Source: Paraburkholderia acidisoli | Lineage (GTDB): Bacteria > Pseudomonadota > Gammaproteobacteria > Burkholderiales > Burkholderiaceae | Length of the DNA stretch: 64,000 bases | Reading direction: 5' to 3' | NCBI RefSeq assembly: GCF_009789675.1 | Contig: NZ_CP046913.1 | Coordinates: 930,001-994,000, forward strand | In this document: positions 37,021 to 47,526 of the stretch, piece by piece | Position numbering within the stretch: position 1 is the stretch's first letter | Layout of the letters: every line of letters begins with the position of its first letter | Notes under the pieces: model-generated | Databases searched by the model: none | The model's input: the letters and a program-made list of their open reading frames with translations, nothing else | What the model was told of the DNA's origin: nothing | Made by a program: the position numbers and the translations under genes

Positions 37021-38118
37021 TCAGGCGAGACGCGATGCTTCCGGCGTTTCGATTGTCGATGCCGTGCCCGGCGCCGCATCGATTCGCGCGAGCAGGGTTT
37101 GCGCTTGCGCGAGCGGGTCGCCCGCCATCGGATGAAACGCGAAGTGCAGCGACTTCGCGAGCTTCGCATAGTGGCGGCGCGTGCTGCGCGCATAGGCGGG
37201 ATCGTAATGCTCGGCCACCAGCGCTTCCGACAACGCCGTACGACGGTCCTCGCTGAGCAGCGCGCACCAGTTCGCGACGCGTTCGCGCCCATGCAGCGGC
37301 GTGAGTTTCACCAGTTGCTCGCGGAACGCGTCCCGATCGTCGAGCAGGTGCCCGTATTCTTCCAGCAGCAGCGCCACGCGTTCCTCGCGCTCGACGTCCA
37401 CCACCACGCACGGCGCGTCGTGAATGCGCTCGACGAGCGCGAGCGGCAGCGTGATCGCGCCAATGCGCTTGCTCTCCGCCTCGACGAACACCGGCTGCGC
37501 GGCGTCGAAACCGCGCAGCGTTTGCAGCAGCGCCGTATCGAACGACTTCTGCGTGGGTTGCGCGCGCGTGGGCAGCGCGCCGAGCAGCGAGCCGCGATGC
37601 GCAGCGAGACCTTCGAGATCGAGCGTTTGCGCGCCGGCGTTGCCGAGCGCGTTCAGCAGGCGCGTCTTGCCGCTGCCCGTGGGGCCCGCGAGCACGACGT
37701 AGCGAAGCGCGCCGGGCAGCGCGCCGAGCGCTTCGAGCACGCTGTGCCGGTACGCCTTGTAGCCGCCTTCGAGCTGCCGCGCGCGCCAGCCGATCATGTT
37801 GAACATTGCCGTCATCGAGCCGGAGCGCTTGCCGCCGCGCCAGCAATAGATGAGCGGCCGCCAGTTGCGCGGCCGGCCGGCGAAGGTCGTGTCGAGATGA
37901 CGGGCGATGTTGCGCGCGGCGAGCGCGGCGCCCACGCGCGTGGCGTCGAACGGCGACTCGCGATACATCGTACCCACGAGCACGCGCTCCTCGTTGCTGA
38001 GCACGGGGGCATTGAGTGCGCCGGGCACGTGGTCGTCGGCAAATTCGAGCGGCGTTCTCACGTCCACGATTTCGTCGAACTCGCCGAGATGCTCGATGGT
38101 GACGCGCTGGTGATTCAC
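37021..38118 (-). CDS. selU: tRNA 2-selenouridine/2-geranyl-thiouridine synthase
   Basis: 365 residues, the normal length for SelU (MnmH, YbbB). It geranylates and then selenates 2-thiouridine at wobble position 34. The N-terminal rhodanese domain has FDEIVDVRTPLEFADDHVPGALNAPVL and the active-site loop YCWRGGKRSG with Cys92. The P-loop domain follows: VVLAGPTGSGKTRLL (about 142-155), LDLEGLAAHRGSLLGAL and VFVEAESKRIG. No selD lies in the window, so whether selenium or only geranyl chemistry is used here is unknown. It starts 42 bp after the rng stop on the same strand, so co-transcription is possible. Confidence 0.93.
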   Translation of the reverse strand: MNHQRVTIEHLGEFDEIVDVRTPLEFADDHVPGALNAPVLSNEERVLVGTMYRESPFDATRVGAALAARNIARHLDTTFAGRPRNWRPLIYCWRGGKRSGSMTAMFNMIGWRARQLEGGYKAYRHSVLEALGALPGALRYVVLAGPTGSGKTRLLNALGNAGAQTLDLEGLAAHRGSLLGALPTRAQPTQKSFDTALLQTLRGFDAAQPVFVEAESKRIGAITLPLALVERIHDAPCVVVDVEREERVALLLEEYGHLLDDRDAFREQLVKLTPLHGRERVANWCALLSEDRRTALSEALVAEHYDPAYARSTRRHYAKLAKSLHFAFHPMAGDPLAQAQTLLARIDAAPGTASTIETPEASRLA

Positions 38119-38160
38119 ACTGCGGGGCTCCGGTGTTGCGAGGGCGGGCGACGATGCGTG

Positions 38161-39630
38161 CTACATCAGCACGATGTCGTATTGCTCCTGGCTCAGATTC
38201 GACTCCACCTGCAACGACACTGGCTTGCCGATGAAGTCGATCAGCATGGCCAGATGCTGCGACTCTTCCTCGAGGAACAGGTCGATGACCTGCTGCGACG
38301 CCACCACGCGAAATTCCCGCGGATTGAACTGGCGCGACTCGCGCAGAATCTCGCGCAGCACGTCGTAGCAGACGGTGCGCGGCGTCTTCACCTGACCTTT
38401 GCCGAGGCAGGTCGGGCACGGTTCGCACAGCACATGCGCGAGCGATTCGCGCGTGCGCTTGCGCGTCATCTCCACGAGCCCGAGTTGCGAGAAGCCGTTC
38501 ACGGTCACGCGCGTGCGGTCGCGCGAAAGCGCCTTCTTGAGTTCGCCGAGTACCTGGTCGCGATGCTCGACGTTCTCCATGTCGATGAAGTCGATGATGA
38601 TCACGCCGCCGAGATTGCGCAGCCGCAACTGGCGCGCAATGGTGTGTGCCGCTTCGAGATTGGTCTTGAAGATCGTGTCGTCGAAGTTGCGCGCGCCCAC
38701 GTAGCCGCCCGTGTTCACGTCGATGGTGGTCATCGCCTCGGTCTGGTCGATCACGAGGTAACCGCCCGATTTGAGGTCCACGCGGCGCGACAGCGCGCGC
38801 TGGATCTCGGCCTCGATGTTGTAGAGGTCGAACAGCGGCCGCTCGCCCGTGTAGTGATGCAGCTTGGGCGAAACGGCCGGCGTGAATTCGGCGGCGAATT
38901 CGCTGAGCTTCTGGAAGGTCTCGCGCGAATCGACCTGGATGCGCGAGGTCTCGTCGTTGACGAAATCGCGCAGCACGCGCTGCGCGAGACTCAGGTCCTG
39001 ATAGAGCAGGCTGGTCGCGGGCAGGCGCTGGCCTTGCGCGAGGATCGTCGCCCAGGTCTTGCGCAGATACGCGACGTCCGCGGCGAGTTCTTCGCTCGTG
39101 GCGTCTTCGGCGATCGTGCGCACGATATAGCCGCCTTTTTCGTCGGCGGGCAAGACGGCGGTCAGGCGCGCGCGCACGGCTTCGCGCTCGGCCTCGCTCT
39201 CGATCTTCTGCGAGATGCCGATATGCGGCTCCTGCGGCAGATACACGAGCGTGCGGCCCGCGATGCTCACCTGCGTGGAGAGCCGCGCGCCCTTCGTGCC
39301 GATCGGATCCTTCACGACCTGCACCATGAGCGTTTGCCCTTCGAACACGGTCTTTTCGATCGGCTGATGGTGGGCGTTCGTATGCGTTTCGCCCGCAATG
39401 CGCGGATGCCAGATGTCGGCGACATGCAGGAACGCGGCGCGCTCGAGCCCGATGTCGATGAACGCCGACTGCATGCCGGGCAGCACGCGCACGACCTTGC
39501 CGAGATAGACGTTGCCGACGCGGCCGCGCGACAGCGTGCGCTCGACGTGAAGCTCCTGCACGGCGCCCTGCTGGACCAATGCGACGCGTGTCTCCTGCGG
39601 CGTGACGTTGATCAGGATTTCTTCGTTCAT
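38161..39630 (-). CDS. rng: Ribonuclease G
   Basis: 489 residues, matching RNase G, which matures the 16S rRNA 5' end and degrades some mRNAs. It opens MNEEILINVTPQETRVALVQQGAVQELHVER, followed by an S1 RNA-binding domain (RGRVGNVYLGKVVRVLPGMQSAFIDIG). The catalytic metal site is in TTIDVNTGGYVGA and GGVIIIDFIDM, and the zinc-link motif is CEPCPTCLGKG. The long RNase E C-terminal scaffold is absent. ATG at 39630 is 4 bp from the maf stop, a clear two-gene unit. Confidence 0.94.
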   Translation of the reverse strand: MNEEILINVTPQETRVALVQQGAVQELHVERTLSRGRVGNVYLGKVVRVLPGMQSAFIDIGLERAAFLHVADIWHPRIAGETHTNAHHQPIEKTVFEGQTLMVQVVKDPIGTKGARLSTQVSIAGRTLVYLPQEPHIGISQKIESEAEREAVRARLTAVLPADEKGGYIVRTIAEDATSEELAADVAYLRKTWATILAQGQRLPATSLLYQDLSLAQRVLRDFVNDETSRIQVDSRETFQKLSEFAAEFTPAVSPKLHHYTGERPLFDLYNIEAEIQRALSRRVDLKSGGYLVIDQTEAMTTIDVNTGGYVGARNFDDTIFKTNLEAAHTIARQLRLRNLGGVIIIDFIDMENVEHRDQVLGELKKALSRDRTRVTVNGFSQLGLVEMTRKRTRESLAHVLCEPCPTCLGKGQVKTPRTVCYDVLREILRESRQFNPREFRVVASQQVIDLFLEEESQHLAMLIDFIGKPVSLQVESNLSQEQYDIVLM

Positions 39631-39634
39631 GGTG

Positions 39635-40261
39635 TTATTGGAAGTCGATGCCCGCGGCGCGCAGGAGGGCGGCCGTTTCGAATAATGGCAAACCCATGAT
39701 ACCCGAATAGGACCCGTCAATTCGCTCTACGAACTCTGCCGCGCGGCCCTGAATGCCGTACGCGCCGGCCTTGCCCAACGGCTCGCCGCTCGCGACGTAG
39801 CGCGCGAGCGCGGCGGGCAGCAGCGGCGCGAAGCGCACGCGCGAACGCGAGAGCGCGACCGGCAGGCACACGCCTTCGGCGTTCACCACGGCCACGGCCG
39901 TGAAGACCTCGTGTTCGCGGCCCGCGAGGCGTTCGAGCATCGCGTAGGCGTCGGCGGCGTCGTGCGGTTTGCCGAGAATGTGACCGTCGATGGAGACCGT
40001 GGTGTCGGCGGTGAGGATCGGCGCGTGGCGGTGCGCCCCGGCCACGAGGCGTGCGCGCGCGGCGTCGGCCTTCGCGGCGCACACGCGCTCGACGTAGACA
40101 TCGGCGCGCTCGCCGGGCAGCACGGCTTCGAGCGCTTCGGCGTCTTCGTCGGGGCGCGGCAGCAGCAGTTCGAAGCGCACGCCGAGCTGCTGGAGCAGTT
40201 CCTGGCGGCGCGGGCTTTGGGAGGCGAGATAGACGAACGGATAGAGCGCGGAATCAGGCAT
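39635..40261 (-). CDS. maf: Maf-family nucleotide pyrophosphatase
   Basis: 208 residues. Maf/YhdE-type enzymes hydrolyse dTTP/UTP and modified nucleotides to monophosphates, cleaning the nucleotide pool. The signature [18 protein letters not shown] is at the N-terminus; the substrate loop with [28 protein letters not shown] and the C-terminal [33 protein letters not shown] contain the catalytic Asp and Lys. It sits upstream of rng with a 4-bp gap, as in many proteobacteria. Confidence 0.92.
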   Translation of the reverse strand: MPDSALYPFVYLASQSPRRQELLQQLGVRFELLLPRPDEDAEALEAVLPGERADVYVERVCAAKADAARARLVAGAHRHAPILTADTTVSIDGHILGKPHDAADAYAMLERLAGREHEVFTAVAVVNAEGVCLPVALSRSRVRFAPLLPAALARYVASGEPLGKAGAYGIQGRAAEFVERIDGSYSGIMGLPLFETAALLRAAGIDFQ

Positions 40262-40506
40262 CGGAGCGTCTTCGGCGAGTTGGGTCGCGAGCGGGTCGCG
40301 AGTGGGTCAATCGGGCGCGATCGGCGCGTGGGTTTCGAACCGGACCGATTGTGTCGATCCGGCTCGCGAACAGCGGTGCGTCACTTACGCGGCGCGCGTC
40401 CGTCGCTCGCGCCATCGGGGCGCCGGAATGCCGTGCCCCGCACCCGCGACGAAGGCGGCGCGGGCGGAGCGAACGTAGCGACGCGAGCCCGGCGCGGCGA
40501 ACCGGC

Positions 40507-40977
40507 TTACACGCGATGATAGGGGTGATTCTGCGTGATGGTCCAGGCGCGGTAAAGCTGCTCGGCGAGCAGCACGCGCACCATCGCATGCGGCAGCGTG
40601 AGGGAGGAGAGGCGCAGCAGCGTGTCGGCGCGCGACTTCAGCTCGGGGTCGAGGCCGTCCGCGCCGCCGATCAGGAACGCCACGTCGCGGCCGTCCTGCT
40701 GCCACAGCGGCAGTGCCTTCGCGAGCTGCATCGTGGTCCAGTCCTTGCCGCGCTCGTCGAGCGCGACGAGGCGCGCGTTCTTCGGCAGCGCGGCCTCGAT
40801 GCGCGTGCGCTCGGCGGCCATCACGCTTTCGGCCGAACGGCCCGACGAGCGCTGCTCGGGCTTCACCTCGCGCAACTCGATGCGCAGCTCGGGCGGCATG
40901 CGCTTCGTGTATTCCTCGAAGCCCTCGGCGATCCAGTCCGGCATCTTGTGGCCGACGGCGACGATATGCAGTTTCAT
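40507..40977 (-). CDS. rlmH: 23S rRNA pseudouridine-1915 N3-methyltransferase
   Basis: 156 residues, exactly the RlmH size. This SPOUT methyltransferase modifies pseudouridine 1915 in helix 69 of assembled 70S ribosomes using SAM. Visible motifs are [36 protein letters not shown], the SAM knot FLIGGADGL and the C-terminal [32 protein letters not shown]. It lies 34 bp after rsfS in a run of four minus-strand genes; this pairing with the ribosome silencing factor is widely conserved. Confidence 0.95.
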   Translation of the reverse strand: MKLHIVAVGHKMPDWIAEGFEEYTKRMPPELRIELREVKPEQRSSGRSAESVMAAERTRIEAALPKNARLVALDERGKDWTTMQLAKALPLWQQDGRDVAFLIGGADGLDPELKSRADTLLRLSSLTLPHAMVRVLLAEQLYRAWTITQNHPYHRV

Positions 40978-41011
40978 CGTACGTACGCGATTGCTGGCGG
41001 CGCGGCCGCGC

Positions 41012-41479
41012 TTACTTCGCGCTCTTGCGCGCGGCGGTCTTGCGGGCCGGCTTCTTCACGGCCGGCGCGGCGTCTTCTTCGTCGTCCTCGTCGTCGAGCG
41101 GCTCGCTCGGACGCGCGCCCGCGAAGCCCGTGTTGCCCGTGAGCTTCAGACGCACCGGCTTGTCGCCCCAGATTTCCTCGAGGTTGTAGTACTGGCGCAG
41201 CGCGGGCTGGAGGATGTGCACGACGGCGTCGCCGCAATCCACGAGCACCCATTCGCCGATGTCCTCGCCTTCCGTGCTGACGATGTCGCCGCCGGCTTCC
41301 TTGACGCTTTCACGCACGCTGGAGGCGAGCGCCTTGGTCTGGCGGTTCGAGGTGCCGCTCGCGACGATCACGCGGTCGAACAGTTCGGTCAGATGGCTGG
41401 TGTTGAAGACCTTGATGTCCTGTGCCTTGACGTCTTCGAGCGCGTCGACGATGACGCGTTGCAGTTTGCGAATATCCAT
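41012..41479 (-). CDS. rsfS: Ribosome silencing factor RsfS
   Basis: 155 residues. RsfS (Iojap family) binds ribosomal protein L14 and blocks subunit joining when nutrients are scarce. The core has [55 protein letters not shown], then [32 protein letters not shown]. The last 40 residues are an acidic-then-basic tail ([27 protein letters not shown]) not present in E. coli, which could add RNA contacts. Its start is 2 bp from the nadD stop. Confidence 0.95.
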   Translation of the reverse strand: MDIRKLQRVIVDALEDVKAQDIKVFNTSHLTELFDRVIVASGTSNRQTKALASSVRESVKEAGGDIVSTEGEDIGEWVLVDCGDAVVHILQPALRQYYNLEEIWGDKPVRLKLTGNTGFAGARPSEPLDDEDDEEDAAPAVKKPARKTAARKSAK

Positions 41480-41481
41480 GG

Positions 41482-42216
41482 TTACCCGTGATGCGAATAG
41501 AGATGATGTTGAAGGATATAGTCCCACACGGCTGCCGGAAGCTTGTCGGCGGCTGTGCCGGAACGTTGCCGCGCGGCCACGCAGGCGGGCAGCGCACGGC
41601 GGATTTCGGTGGCTGAAACGTCGAGCGCGAGCGTCTCGTCGATCAGCAAGTGGCCGTGCCGCGTCGTGGCCAGCGTGGCGGGCGGCGCGCGCCGCGCGGC
41701 GACTTCGGCGGCCACGGCCGCGGGCAGCGTCGAAACGTCGAAGCCCGGCCGGCTCGCCACGCCCAGATGCGCGAGTTCGAACAGCGCGCGCCATTCGTGC
41801 CACGAATCGAGGTGCAGCAGTTGATCCGCGCCCATCAGCAGCGTGAGCGCTGCGCCGCCGTTACTGGCGCTCTTCTCGCGCCAGCGGCGCAAGGTTTCGA
41901 CCGTGTACGTGGGGCCGTCGTGCTCGATCTCGTCGGCGTCGACCGTCACTTTCACGCCCGGCAGTTCGAGCGAGGCGGCGGCCGCGCGCGTCATCGCCAG
42001 CCGATGCTGCGCCGCGGTAACGCCGGGCTTCTGCCACGGCTGGCCGGCGGGCAGCAGGATTAGTTCGTTGAGGTCGAGCGCGCGCGCGAAATGGCGCGCG
42101 AGCGCGAGGTGTCCCTCGTGGATCGGATCGAAGGTGCCGCCGAGCAAACCGATGCGGCGCGGCAGGGCGTGAGAGGGCGCGGTGAAGGCGGGCGTCACGG
42201 CGTCAGACCCACTCAC
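41482..42216 (-). CDS. nadD: Nicotinate-nucleotide adenylyltransferase
   Basis: 244 residues. NadD joins nicotinate mononucleotide and ATP in NAD synthesis. The N-terminal nucleotidyltransferase motif [21 protein letters not shown] contains the (T/H)xGH signature, and the C-terminal [13 protein letters not shown] is the ISSTxxR equivalent. [17 protein letters not shown] fits substrate binding. The first 20 residues before RIGLLGG are extra; the start used here overlaps hemF by 14 bp, so translation coupling is likely. Confidence 0.93.
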   Translation of the reverse strand: MSGSDAVTPAFTAPSHALPRRIGLLGGTFDPIHEGHLALARHFARALDLNELILLPAGQPWQKPGVTAAQHRLAMTRAAAASLELPGVKVTVDADEIEHDGPTYTVETLRRWREKSASNGGAALTLLMGADQLLHLDSWHEWRALFELAHLGVASRPGFDVSTLPAAVAAEVAARRAPPATLATTRHGHLLIDETLALDVSATEIRRALPACVAARQRSGTAADKLPAAVWDYILQHHLYSHHG

Positions 42217-43174
42217 GCACGGGCAGGAAATCGCGGTAAAGGCGCGCTTCGGGCGTGCCCGGCTGCGGTTGCCAGTCGTAGCGCCAGGTGGCGCCCGGCG
42301 GCATCGACATCAGGATCGATTCGGTGCGGCCGCCGCTTTGCAGGCCGAAATGCGTGCCACGGTCCCACACGAGATTGAATTCCACGTAGCGGCCGCGCCG
42401 GTACGCCTGGAACTCGCGCTCGGCCTCGCCGTAAGGCATGTCGCGGCGTGTTTCGATGATCGGCAGATAGGCCTTCAGGAAGCCCTCGCCCACGCGCCTG
42501 ACCATGGCGAAGGCCTCGTCGAAGCCGCCTTCGGCGTAATCGTCGAAGAAAATGCCGCCCACGCCGCGCGCTTCGTTGCGGTGCTTGAGGAAGAAGTACT
42601 CGTCGCACCAGCGCTTGAAACGCGGGTAGCGGTCGTCGCCCGAGGGCGCGAGCGCGTCGCGGCAGACGCGGTGGAAATGCTGCGCGTCTGCCTCGAAACC
42701 GTAGTAGGGCGTGAGGTCCATGCCGCCGCCGAACCAGAACACGGGCGCTTCGCCGGCCTTGGTCGCGAGCAGCAGACGCACGTTCATGTGCACGGTCGGG
42801 CAGTAGGGATTGCGCGGATGCAGCACGAGCGAGACGCCCATTGCCTCGAAGCCGCGCCCGGCGAGTTGCGCGCGCGCGGCCGTGGCCGAAGGCGGCAGGG
42901 CGTCGCCTTGCACGTCCGAAAAACCGATGCCGCCGCGTTCGAAGAAACCGCCGTTTTCGAGGATGCGCGTGCAGCCGCCGCCGCGCAGCTTTTCGCCGGG
43001 CGCGCGCTGCCAGACGTCGCTGGCGAACGGCGTGCCGTCGAAGGCGCCGAGCGTGTCGGCGATCTGCGTTTGCAGGCCCGCGAGCCATGCGCGCACGGCG
43101 GCGCTGTCGGGGGCCGCGTCGCTCGGGTGGCGGGCGGATTCGCTAACGGGAACGCCAGGTCGGTTATCGGTCAT
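42203..43174 (-). CDS. hemF: Oxygen-dependent coproporphyrinogen III oxidase
   Basis: 323 residues. HemF converts coproporphyrinogen III to protoporphyrinogen IX with O2. Conserved blocks are [124 protein letters not shown] (dimer and active-site region). It is the promoter-proximal gene of the hemF-nadD-rsfS-rlmH run. The N-terminal 25 residues are low-complexity and may be shorter in reality. Confidence 0.95.
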   Translation of the reverse strand: MTDNRPGVPVSESARHPSDAAPDSAAVRAWLAGLQTQIADTLGAFDGTPFASDVWQRAPGEKLRGGGCTRILENGGFFERGGIGFSDVQGDALPPSATAARAQLAGRGFEAMGVSLVLHPRNPYCPTVHMNVRLLLATKAGEAPVFWFGGGMDLTPYYGFEADAQHFHRVCRDALAPSGDDRYPRFKRWCDEYFFLKHRNEARGVGGIFFDDYAEGGFDEAFAMVRRVGEGFLKAYLPIIETRRDMPYGEAEREFQAYRRGRYVEFNLVWDRGTHFGLQSGGRTESILMSMPPGATWRYDWQPQPGTPEARLYRDFLPVREWV

Positions 43175-43255
43175 CGCTGATTACGGGGCGGCGCGGTTCC
43201 GGCTCGGGGGCCGGTTCCGGCGACGCGGTGGGTCACGGGAAAAACGTTGCGGCGC

Positions 43256-43312
43256 GCTTGTAGCCGACTTGCAGCCGACTTGCGGCGGACTTGCCGCAGA
43301 CTTGCTGTAGCG
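43256..43312. repeat. Short degenerate tandem repeat upstream of hemF
   Basis: Four to five copies of a 10-12-bp unit of the form G(C/G)(C/A)GACTTGC occur in a row (CTTGTAGCCGACTTGC, AGCCGACTTGC, GGCGGACTTGC, CGCAGACTTGC, TGTAGC). Confidence 0.6.
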
Positions 43313-43716
43313 TTAGCGGCAGTGTAGCGCCGATCGCCGCGGCGCCCGCCGGTGCGCGGTGCGGCATTCGTCCGGTGCCGGGCGGCGCTGTCGCCCGCGC
43401 TTCGCGGCGCTGGCAGGGTATCGATCGTCCAGATGGCCGATCGCCGCGCCGTCATGGCGTGCAACTAACAGCCGGGATCGCCCGCCGCCGCATCGCTGCA
43501 CGCCGATATGGCGCGCTTCGCGGCCTCACCGGCTCGGGACAACGCACGGGCATGTCGAGGCGCGGTTCGTATCGGCTATTCGCGCACCAGGCAAGATCCG
43601 CACGGATTTGCACGATTCGCACGCAATCGAAGCCACCCGGCACAACGGGGCACAATCCGGCGGCGCAACTTTCGCGCCGCCGCCAGCAGCCGGAACATCG
43701 CCCCGACTCGCGCCCC

Positions 43717-43774
43717 AAAAAAACCGCGCGGCGCGCGACCCGGCGTCCACGCCGGACCGACGCGCCGCGCGCGT
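43717..43774 (-). terminator. Terminator of purD
   Basis: On the minus strand a CGCGCGGCGCG/CGCGCCGCGCGG stem, with an inner CCGGCGT/ACGCCGG hairpin, is followed by TTTTTTT. Confidence 0.8.
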
Positions 43775-43779
43775 GCCGC

Positions 43780-45054
43780 TTACTGCTTGCGCCCAGCGGC
43801 GCGATAGCCGATGTCGTGGCGATACTGCATGCCGTCGAACGAAATACGGTTCACGGTTTCGTACGCGACGTTCTGCGCGCTGCGCACGGAATCGGCCAGA
43901 CCGACCACGCACAGCACGCGGCCGCCCGCGGTCACGAGCTTGCCGTCGACGATCTGCGTGCCCGCGTGGAACGTGACCGAATCGGCCGTTTCCGCCGGGA
44001 TGTCGCTGATACGGTCGCCCTTGCGCGGCGTTTCCGGGTAGTTGTACGCGGCCAGCACCACGCCCAGCGCCGTGCGGCGGTCCCATTCCAGCTCGACCTG
44101 GTTGAGCGTGCCGGCAATGGCGTGCTCGACGACCTTCGAGAAGTCGCCCTTCAGGCGCGCCATGATCGGCTGCGTTTCCGGGTCGCCCATGCGGCAGTTG
44201 AATTCGAGCGTCTTCGGGTTGCCCTGCGCGTCGATCATCAGACCGGCGTAGAGGAAGCCCGTATAGCGGATGCCTTCCTTCTCCATGCCCGCTACGGTCG
44301 GCAGGATGATCTCGCGCATCACGCGCGCGTGCAGTTGCGGCGTGACGATGGGCGCGGGCGAGTAAGCGCCCATGCCGCCCGTGTTCGGGCCTTGATCGGC
44401 GTCCTGCAGGCGCTTGTGGTCCTGGCTCGACGCCAGCGCGAGCACGTGCTTGCCGTCGACCATCACGATGAAGCTGGCTTCCTCGCCCGCGAGGAATTCC
44501 TCGATCACGACGCGCGCGCCGGCGTCGCCGAGCTTGTTGTCGGCGAGCATCATGTCGATGGCCTGATGCGCTTCTTCCAGCGACATCGCCACGACCACGC
44601 CCTTGCCCGCGGCGAGACCGTCGGCCTTGATGACGATGGGCGCGCCGTTCTGATCGACATAGGCGTGCGCGGCCGTCGCGTCCGAGAAGGTCTCGTAGGC
44701 GGCGGTCGGGATGTTGTGGCGCTTCATGAACGCCTTGGCGAAGTCCTTCGAGCTTTCGAGCTGCGCCGCTTCCTTCGAGGGGCCGAACACCTTCAGGCCG
44801 CGCTGGCGGAACACGTTGACGATGCCGGCCGCGAGCGGCGCTTCCGGACCGACCACGGTGAGGGCGATCTGTTCGCGCTCGGCGAAGTCGGCCAGCTCGT
44901 GGATGTCCGTGATGTCGACGTTGGCGAGCCGCTCGTCCTGCGCGGTGCCGCCGTTACCGGGTGCGACGTAGACGAGCTGAACGCGCTGCGCCTGCGCGAG
45001 CTTCCATGCCAGCGCATGTTCGCGGCCGCCAGAACCGACGACGAGTAACTTCAT
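43780..45054 (-). CDS. purD: Phosphoribosylamine-glycine ligase
   Basis: 424 residues. PurD makes GAR from phosphoribosylamine, glycine and ATP, the step before PurT/PurN. The N-terminal domain opens MKLLVVGSGGREHALAWKLAQ and contains VVGPEAPLAAGIVN. The ATP-grasp part has PIVIKADGLAAGKGVVVAM, VVIEEFLAGEEASFIVMVDGKH, GPNTGGMGAYSPAPIV and LEFNCRMGDPETQ. It follows yebC by 115 bp on the same strand. The end is marked by a strong terminator. Confidence 0.96.
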   Translation of the reverse strand: MKLLVVGSGGREHALAWKLAQAQRVQLVYVAPGNGGTAQDERLANVDITDIHELADFAEREQIALTVVGPEAPLAAGIVNVFRQRGLKVFGPSKEAAQLESSKDFAKAFMKRHNIPTAAYETFSDATAAHAYVDQNGAPIVIKADGLAAGKGVVVAMSLEEAHQAIDMMLADNKLGDAGARVVIEEFLAGEEASFIVMVDGKHVLALASSQDHKRLQDADQGPNTGGMGAYSPAPIVTPQLHARVMREIILPTVAGMEKEGIRYTGFLYAGLMIDAQGNPKTLEFNCRMGDPETQPIMARLKGDFSKVVEHAIAGTLNQVELEWDRRTALGVVLAAYNYPETPRKGDRISDIPAETADSVTFHAGTQIVDGKLVTAGGRVLCVVGLADSVRSAQNVAYETVNRISFDGMQYRHDIGYRAAGRKQ

Positions 45055-45169
45055 GTGAATCCCCGAAAGACCTGAAACCAGAAACCGTTGCGGCCAGCAC
45101 GCCGCGCGAGGCGCAAGACGTTCGAGCTGGCCGTGAAAATCGTGCGGACCGAAAGCCGCTCGCCGACGC

Positions 45170-45898
45170 TTATTCCCCGGCGATCGACGCGTTGGTGTAC
45201 ACGTCCTGGACGTCGTCCAGGTTCTCGAGCGCGTCGAGCAGCTTTTGCATCTTCACGGCGTCGTCGCCCGTGAATTCGACCTCGTTCTGCGGCTTCATCG
45301 TGACTTCGGCCATTTCCGCCTTGAAGCCCGCGGCTTCGAGCGCGGCCTTGACCTTCGGGAACTCGAACGGCGGGCAGACCACTTCGATCGAGCCGTCTTC
45401 GTTGGTCACGACGTCGTCGGCGCCCGCTTCGAGCGCGGCGTTCATGAGTTCGTCTTCCGGGGTGCCGGGCGCGAACACGAACTGGCCCACGTGATCGAAC
45501 ATGAAGGCGACCGAGCCGTCCGTGCCCATGTTGCCGCCGAACTTCGAGAATGCGTGGCGCACTTCGGCCACGGTGCGGGTGCGGTTGTCCGTCATGGTGT
45601 CGACGATCACGGCCGCGCCGCCGATGCCGTAGCCTTCGTAGCGGATTTCCTCGTAGTTCGCGCCGTCCACGCCGCCCACGCCGCGCTGGATCGCGCGGTT
45701 GATGTTGTCCTTGGGCATGTTGGCGTCGTACGCCTTGTCGACGGCGAGACGCAGGCGCGGGTTCGTGTCGGCGTCGCCGCCGCCCATGCGCGCCGCGACC
45801 TGGATTTCCTTGATGAGCCGCGTCCAGACCTTGCCGCGCTTGGCATCAGCAGCGGCTTTCTTGTGCTTGATGTTGGCCCATTTCGAATGTCCCGCCAT
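45170..45898 (-). CDS. yebC: YebC/PmpR (TACO1) family protein
   Basis: 242 residues, full length. It begins [42 protein letters not shown] and includes [67 protein letters not shown] and [16 protein letters not shown]. The family was first described as DNA-binding regulators (PmpR, YebC), while some members assist translation of proline-rich stretches; which applies here is open. A-rich CATTTC/GGTATG spacing upstream contains AGGTATG as a ribosome-binding site. It heads the purD transcript direction. Confidence 0.94.
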   Translation of the reverse strand: MAGHSKWANIKHKKAAADAKRGKVWTRLIKEIQVAARMGGGDADTNPRLRLAVDKAYDANMPKDNINRAIQRGVGGVDGANYEEIRYEGYGIGGAAVIVDTMTDNRTRTVAEVRHAFSKFGGNMGTDGSVAFMFDHVGQFVFAPGTPEDELMNAALEAGADDVVTNEDGSIEVVCPPFEFPKVKAALEAAGFKAEMAEVTMKPQNEVEFTGDDAVKMQKLLDALENLDDVQDVYTNASIAGE

Positions 45899-46482
45899 AC
45901 CTTTCTCCGTCGCACGCGCGAGGGCGCATGCAGTAACCAGTGTGCTGTTGTCGATGCGCGTTCGCGCGCTGCTTTCACGCGCTTTCGCCGCGCTTCAAGG
46001 CCGCGCGCACGCGCGACGGTTCGCGGGTCTCGCGATTCCGGGAATCGGCGAGGCCGGTGCGACGTGTGCTGCGCGTATGCGATGTGCCTTTGAATGTCCT
46101 GCCCGTCCGCGCGAAGCGGGCCGCGGATCGGCGCGGCGCCGTTCGGCTCATGCCGCTTATCTGCCAGTCGCTTGGCCGAGCGCGCCGCGCGGGCGCGCAT
46201 CGGAACGAAGCGGGCCAAAGCGGACGCCCGTTCAGGAGGATCTGAATTTTATCACGCCGGGACGGTCCGGCTTCGCCTGCCTACGCGATTGGGCGGCGAC
46301 GAACCGGTTCGGGGCGGGATCGGCGGGGGGAAACGACGAAAAATGGCGCGAGGCGAGGGTGCGAGCGCGCCGCGAAAAGCACGCGAAAGGCACGCGGAAG
46401 GCCCGTGAGGCGGGCGGGCGCCGGAATCGCGCCGCCGCGGCCCGGCACCCGGCCGAGGCGGCGGCGCACCGGCGCGGCACGC
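45899..46482. other. Intergenic region between yebC and upp
   Basis: 584 bp of GC-rich DNA without a convincing ORF. A minus-strand ATAAAAT at 46246-46252 could be a -10 for yebC, implying a leader of about 340 nt, but no -35 matches. Nothing else is recognised. Confidence 0.4.
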
Positions 46483-47133
46483 TCAGTTCTTGGTGCCGAA
46501 CAGACGGTCGCCGGCGTCGCCGAGGCCCGGGATGATGTACGCGTGCTCGTTCAGGTGCGAGTCGAGCGAGGCGACGTAGAGCTTCACGTCCGGGTGCGCC
46601 TTCTGGAACACCTCGACGCCTTCGGGCGCGGCCACGAGCGCGAGGAACAGAATGCGCTCGCCGGGCACGCCGCGGCGCTTGAGCACGTCGATGGCGTGCG
46701 CCGCCGAGTAGCCGGTGGCGACCATCGGATCGCAGAGAATGAAGGTGCGGTCTTCGAGATCGGGCAGGCGCACGAGATATTCGACCGGGCGATGGTCGTC
46801 CGCGCGATACACGCCGATATGGCCCACGCGCGCCGACGGCACCAGTTCGAGCAGGCCGTCCGACATGCCGATGCCGGCGCGCAGCACGGGCACGATCGCG
46901 AGCTTCTTGCCCGCGATCACGGGCGCTTCGATCTCGACGAGCGGCGTCTGCACGCGGCGCGTGGCCATCGGCAGATCGCGGGTGATTTCATAGCCCATCA
47001 GCAGCGTGATTTCGCGCAGCAGCTCGCGGAACGTGCGCGTGGACGTGTCGCGGTCGCGCATGTGGCTGAGCTTGTGCTGGATCAGCGGGTGATCGAGGAT
47101 GAAAAGATTCGGGAAACGGCTGTCCTGTTTCAT
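46483..47133 (-). CDS. upp: Uracil phosphoribosyltransferase
   Basis: 216 residues. Upp salvages uracil to UMP with PRPP. The sequence [54 protein letters not shown] is a typical N-terminus; the PRPP loop is [22 protein letters not shown], preceded by [30 protein letters not shown], and the C-terminus has [17 protein letters not shown] (uracil recognition). The ATG at 47133 gives the standard length; upstream in-frame codons are GC-rich non-homologous sequence. Confidence 0.96.
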   Translation of the reverse strand: MKQDSRFPNLFILDHPLIQHKLSHMRDRDTSTRTFRELLREITLLMGYEITRDLPMATRRVQTPLVEIEAPVIAGKKLAIVPVLRAGIGMSDGLLELVPSARVGHIGVYRADDHRPVEYLVRLPDLEDRTFILCDPMVATGYSAAHAIDVLKRRGVPGERILFLALVAAPEGVEVFQKAHPDVKLYVASLDSHLNEHAYIIPGLGDAGDRLFGTKN

Positions 47134-47526
47134 GGCGGGGCGCACGAGGCTGCAAGGAATTCGGGGTGTCGGTGGTGCCGCGGGCCGCGTGATCCGGAGC
47201 GAGGCGGTAGGCCCGCCCGGCCGCGCGGTGACGGCGGGCGCGGCCCGCCGCGCGCGGCACAAAGACTGGAAGGCTTGACTCGCGGGAGCGCCGGGCCGCG
47301 CTACATCCGCAAGTATACCGGTAAGTGCGGGGCTGACTGGGTGCCGCGTTTGAGAACCTGCCGGGCGCCGGGCTCGCGATCCTGCCGCCGTCCGCCCGCG
47401 GTCCGCCACGCAGTGCGCCACGCAGTGCGCGCGATTCTTCTAGAATCGCAAAACACTCCCCGGCGATCGGCGGCGCGCGGCGCCCGCATCGCCCCACGAA
47501 GGTCACGCACGTAAAGGACACACACG
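47134..47526. other. Divergent intergenic region between upp and the SDR gene
   Basis: 393 bp. TAGAAT at 47441-47446 is a plausible -10 for the plus-strand SDR gene, and a 12-bp direct repeat GCCACGCAGTGC occurs twice in tandem at about 47405-47428 just upstream. A GTATACCGGTA stretch near 47312-47324 stands out as AT-rich. No gene is seen. Confidence 0.45.

Larger units (their letters stand above)
43175..43779. other. Intergenic region between purD and hemF
   Basis: 605 bp. From hemF outward there is a degenerate 10-12-bp direct repeat around the words GCCGACTTGC/GCGGACTTGC/GCAGACTTGC (43256-43312), then GC-rich DNA without a credible gene, and the purD terminator at 43717-43774. The hemF promoter must lie here but no convincing -35/-10 pair was found. 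Confidence 0.5.

Noticed and set aside
43291..45048. 585-codon plus-strand frame opposite purD
   Set aside because: Antisense shadow; purD is complete and its terminator lies inside this frame.
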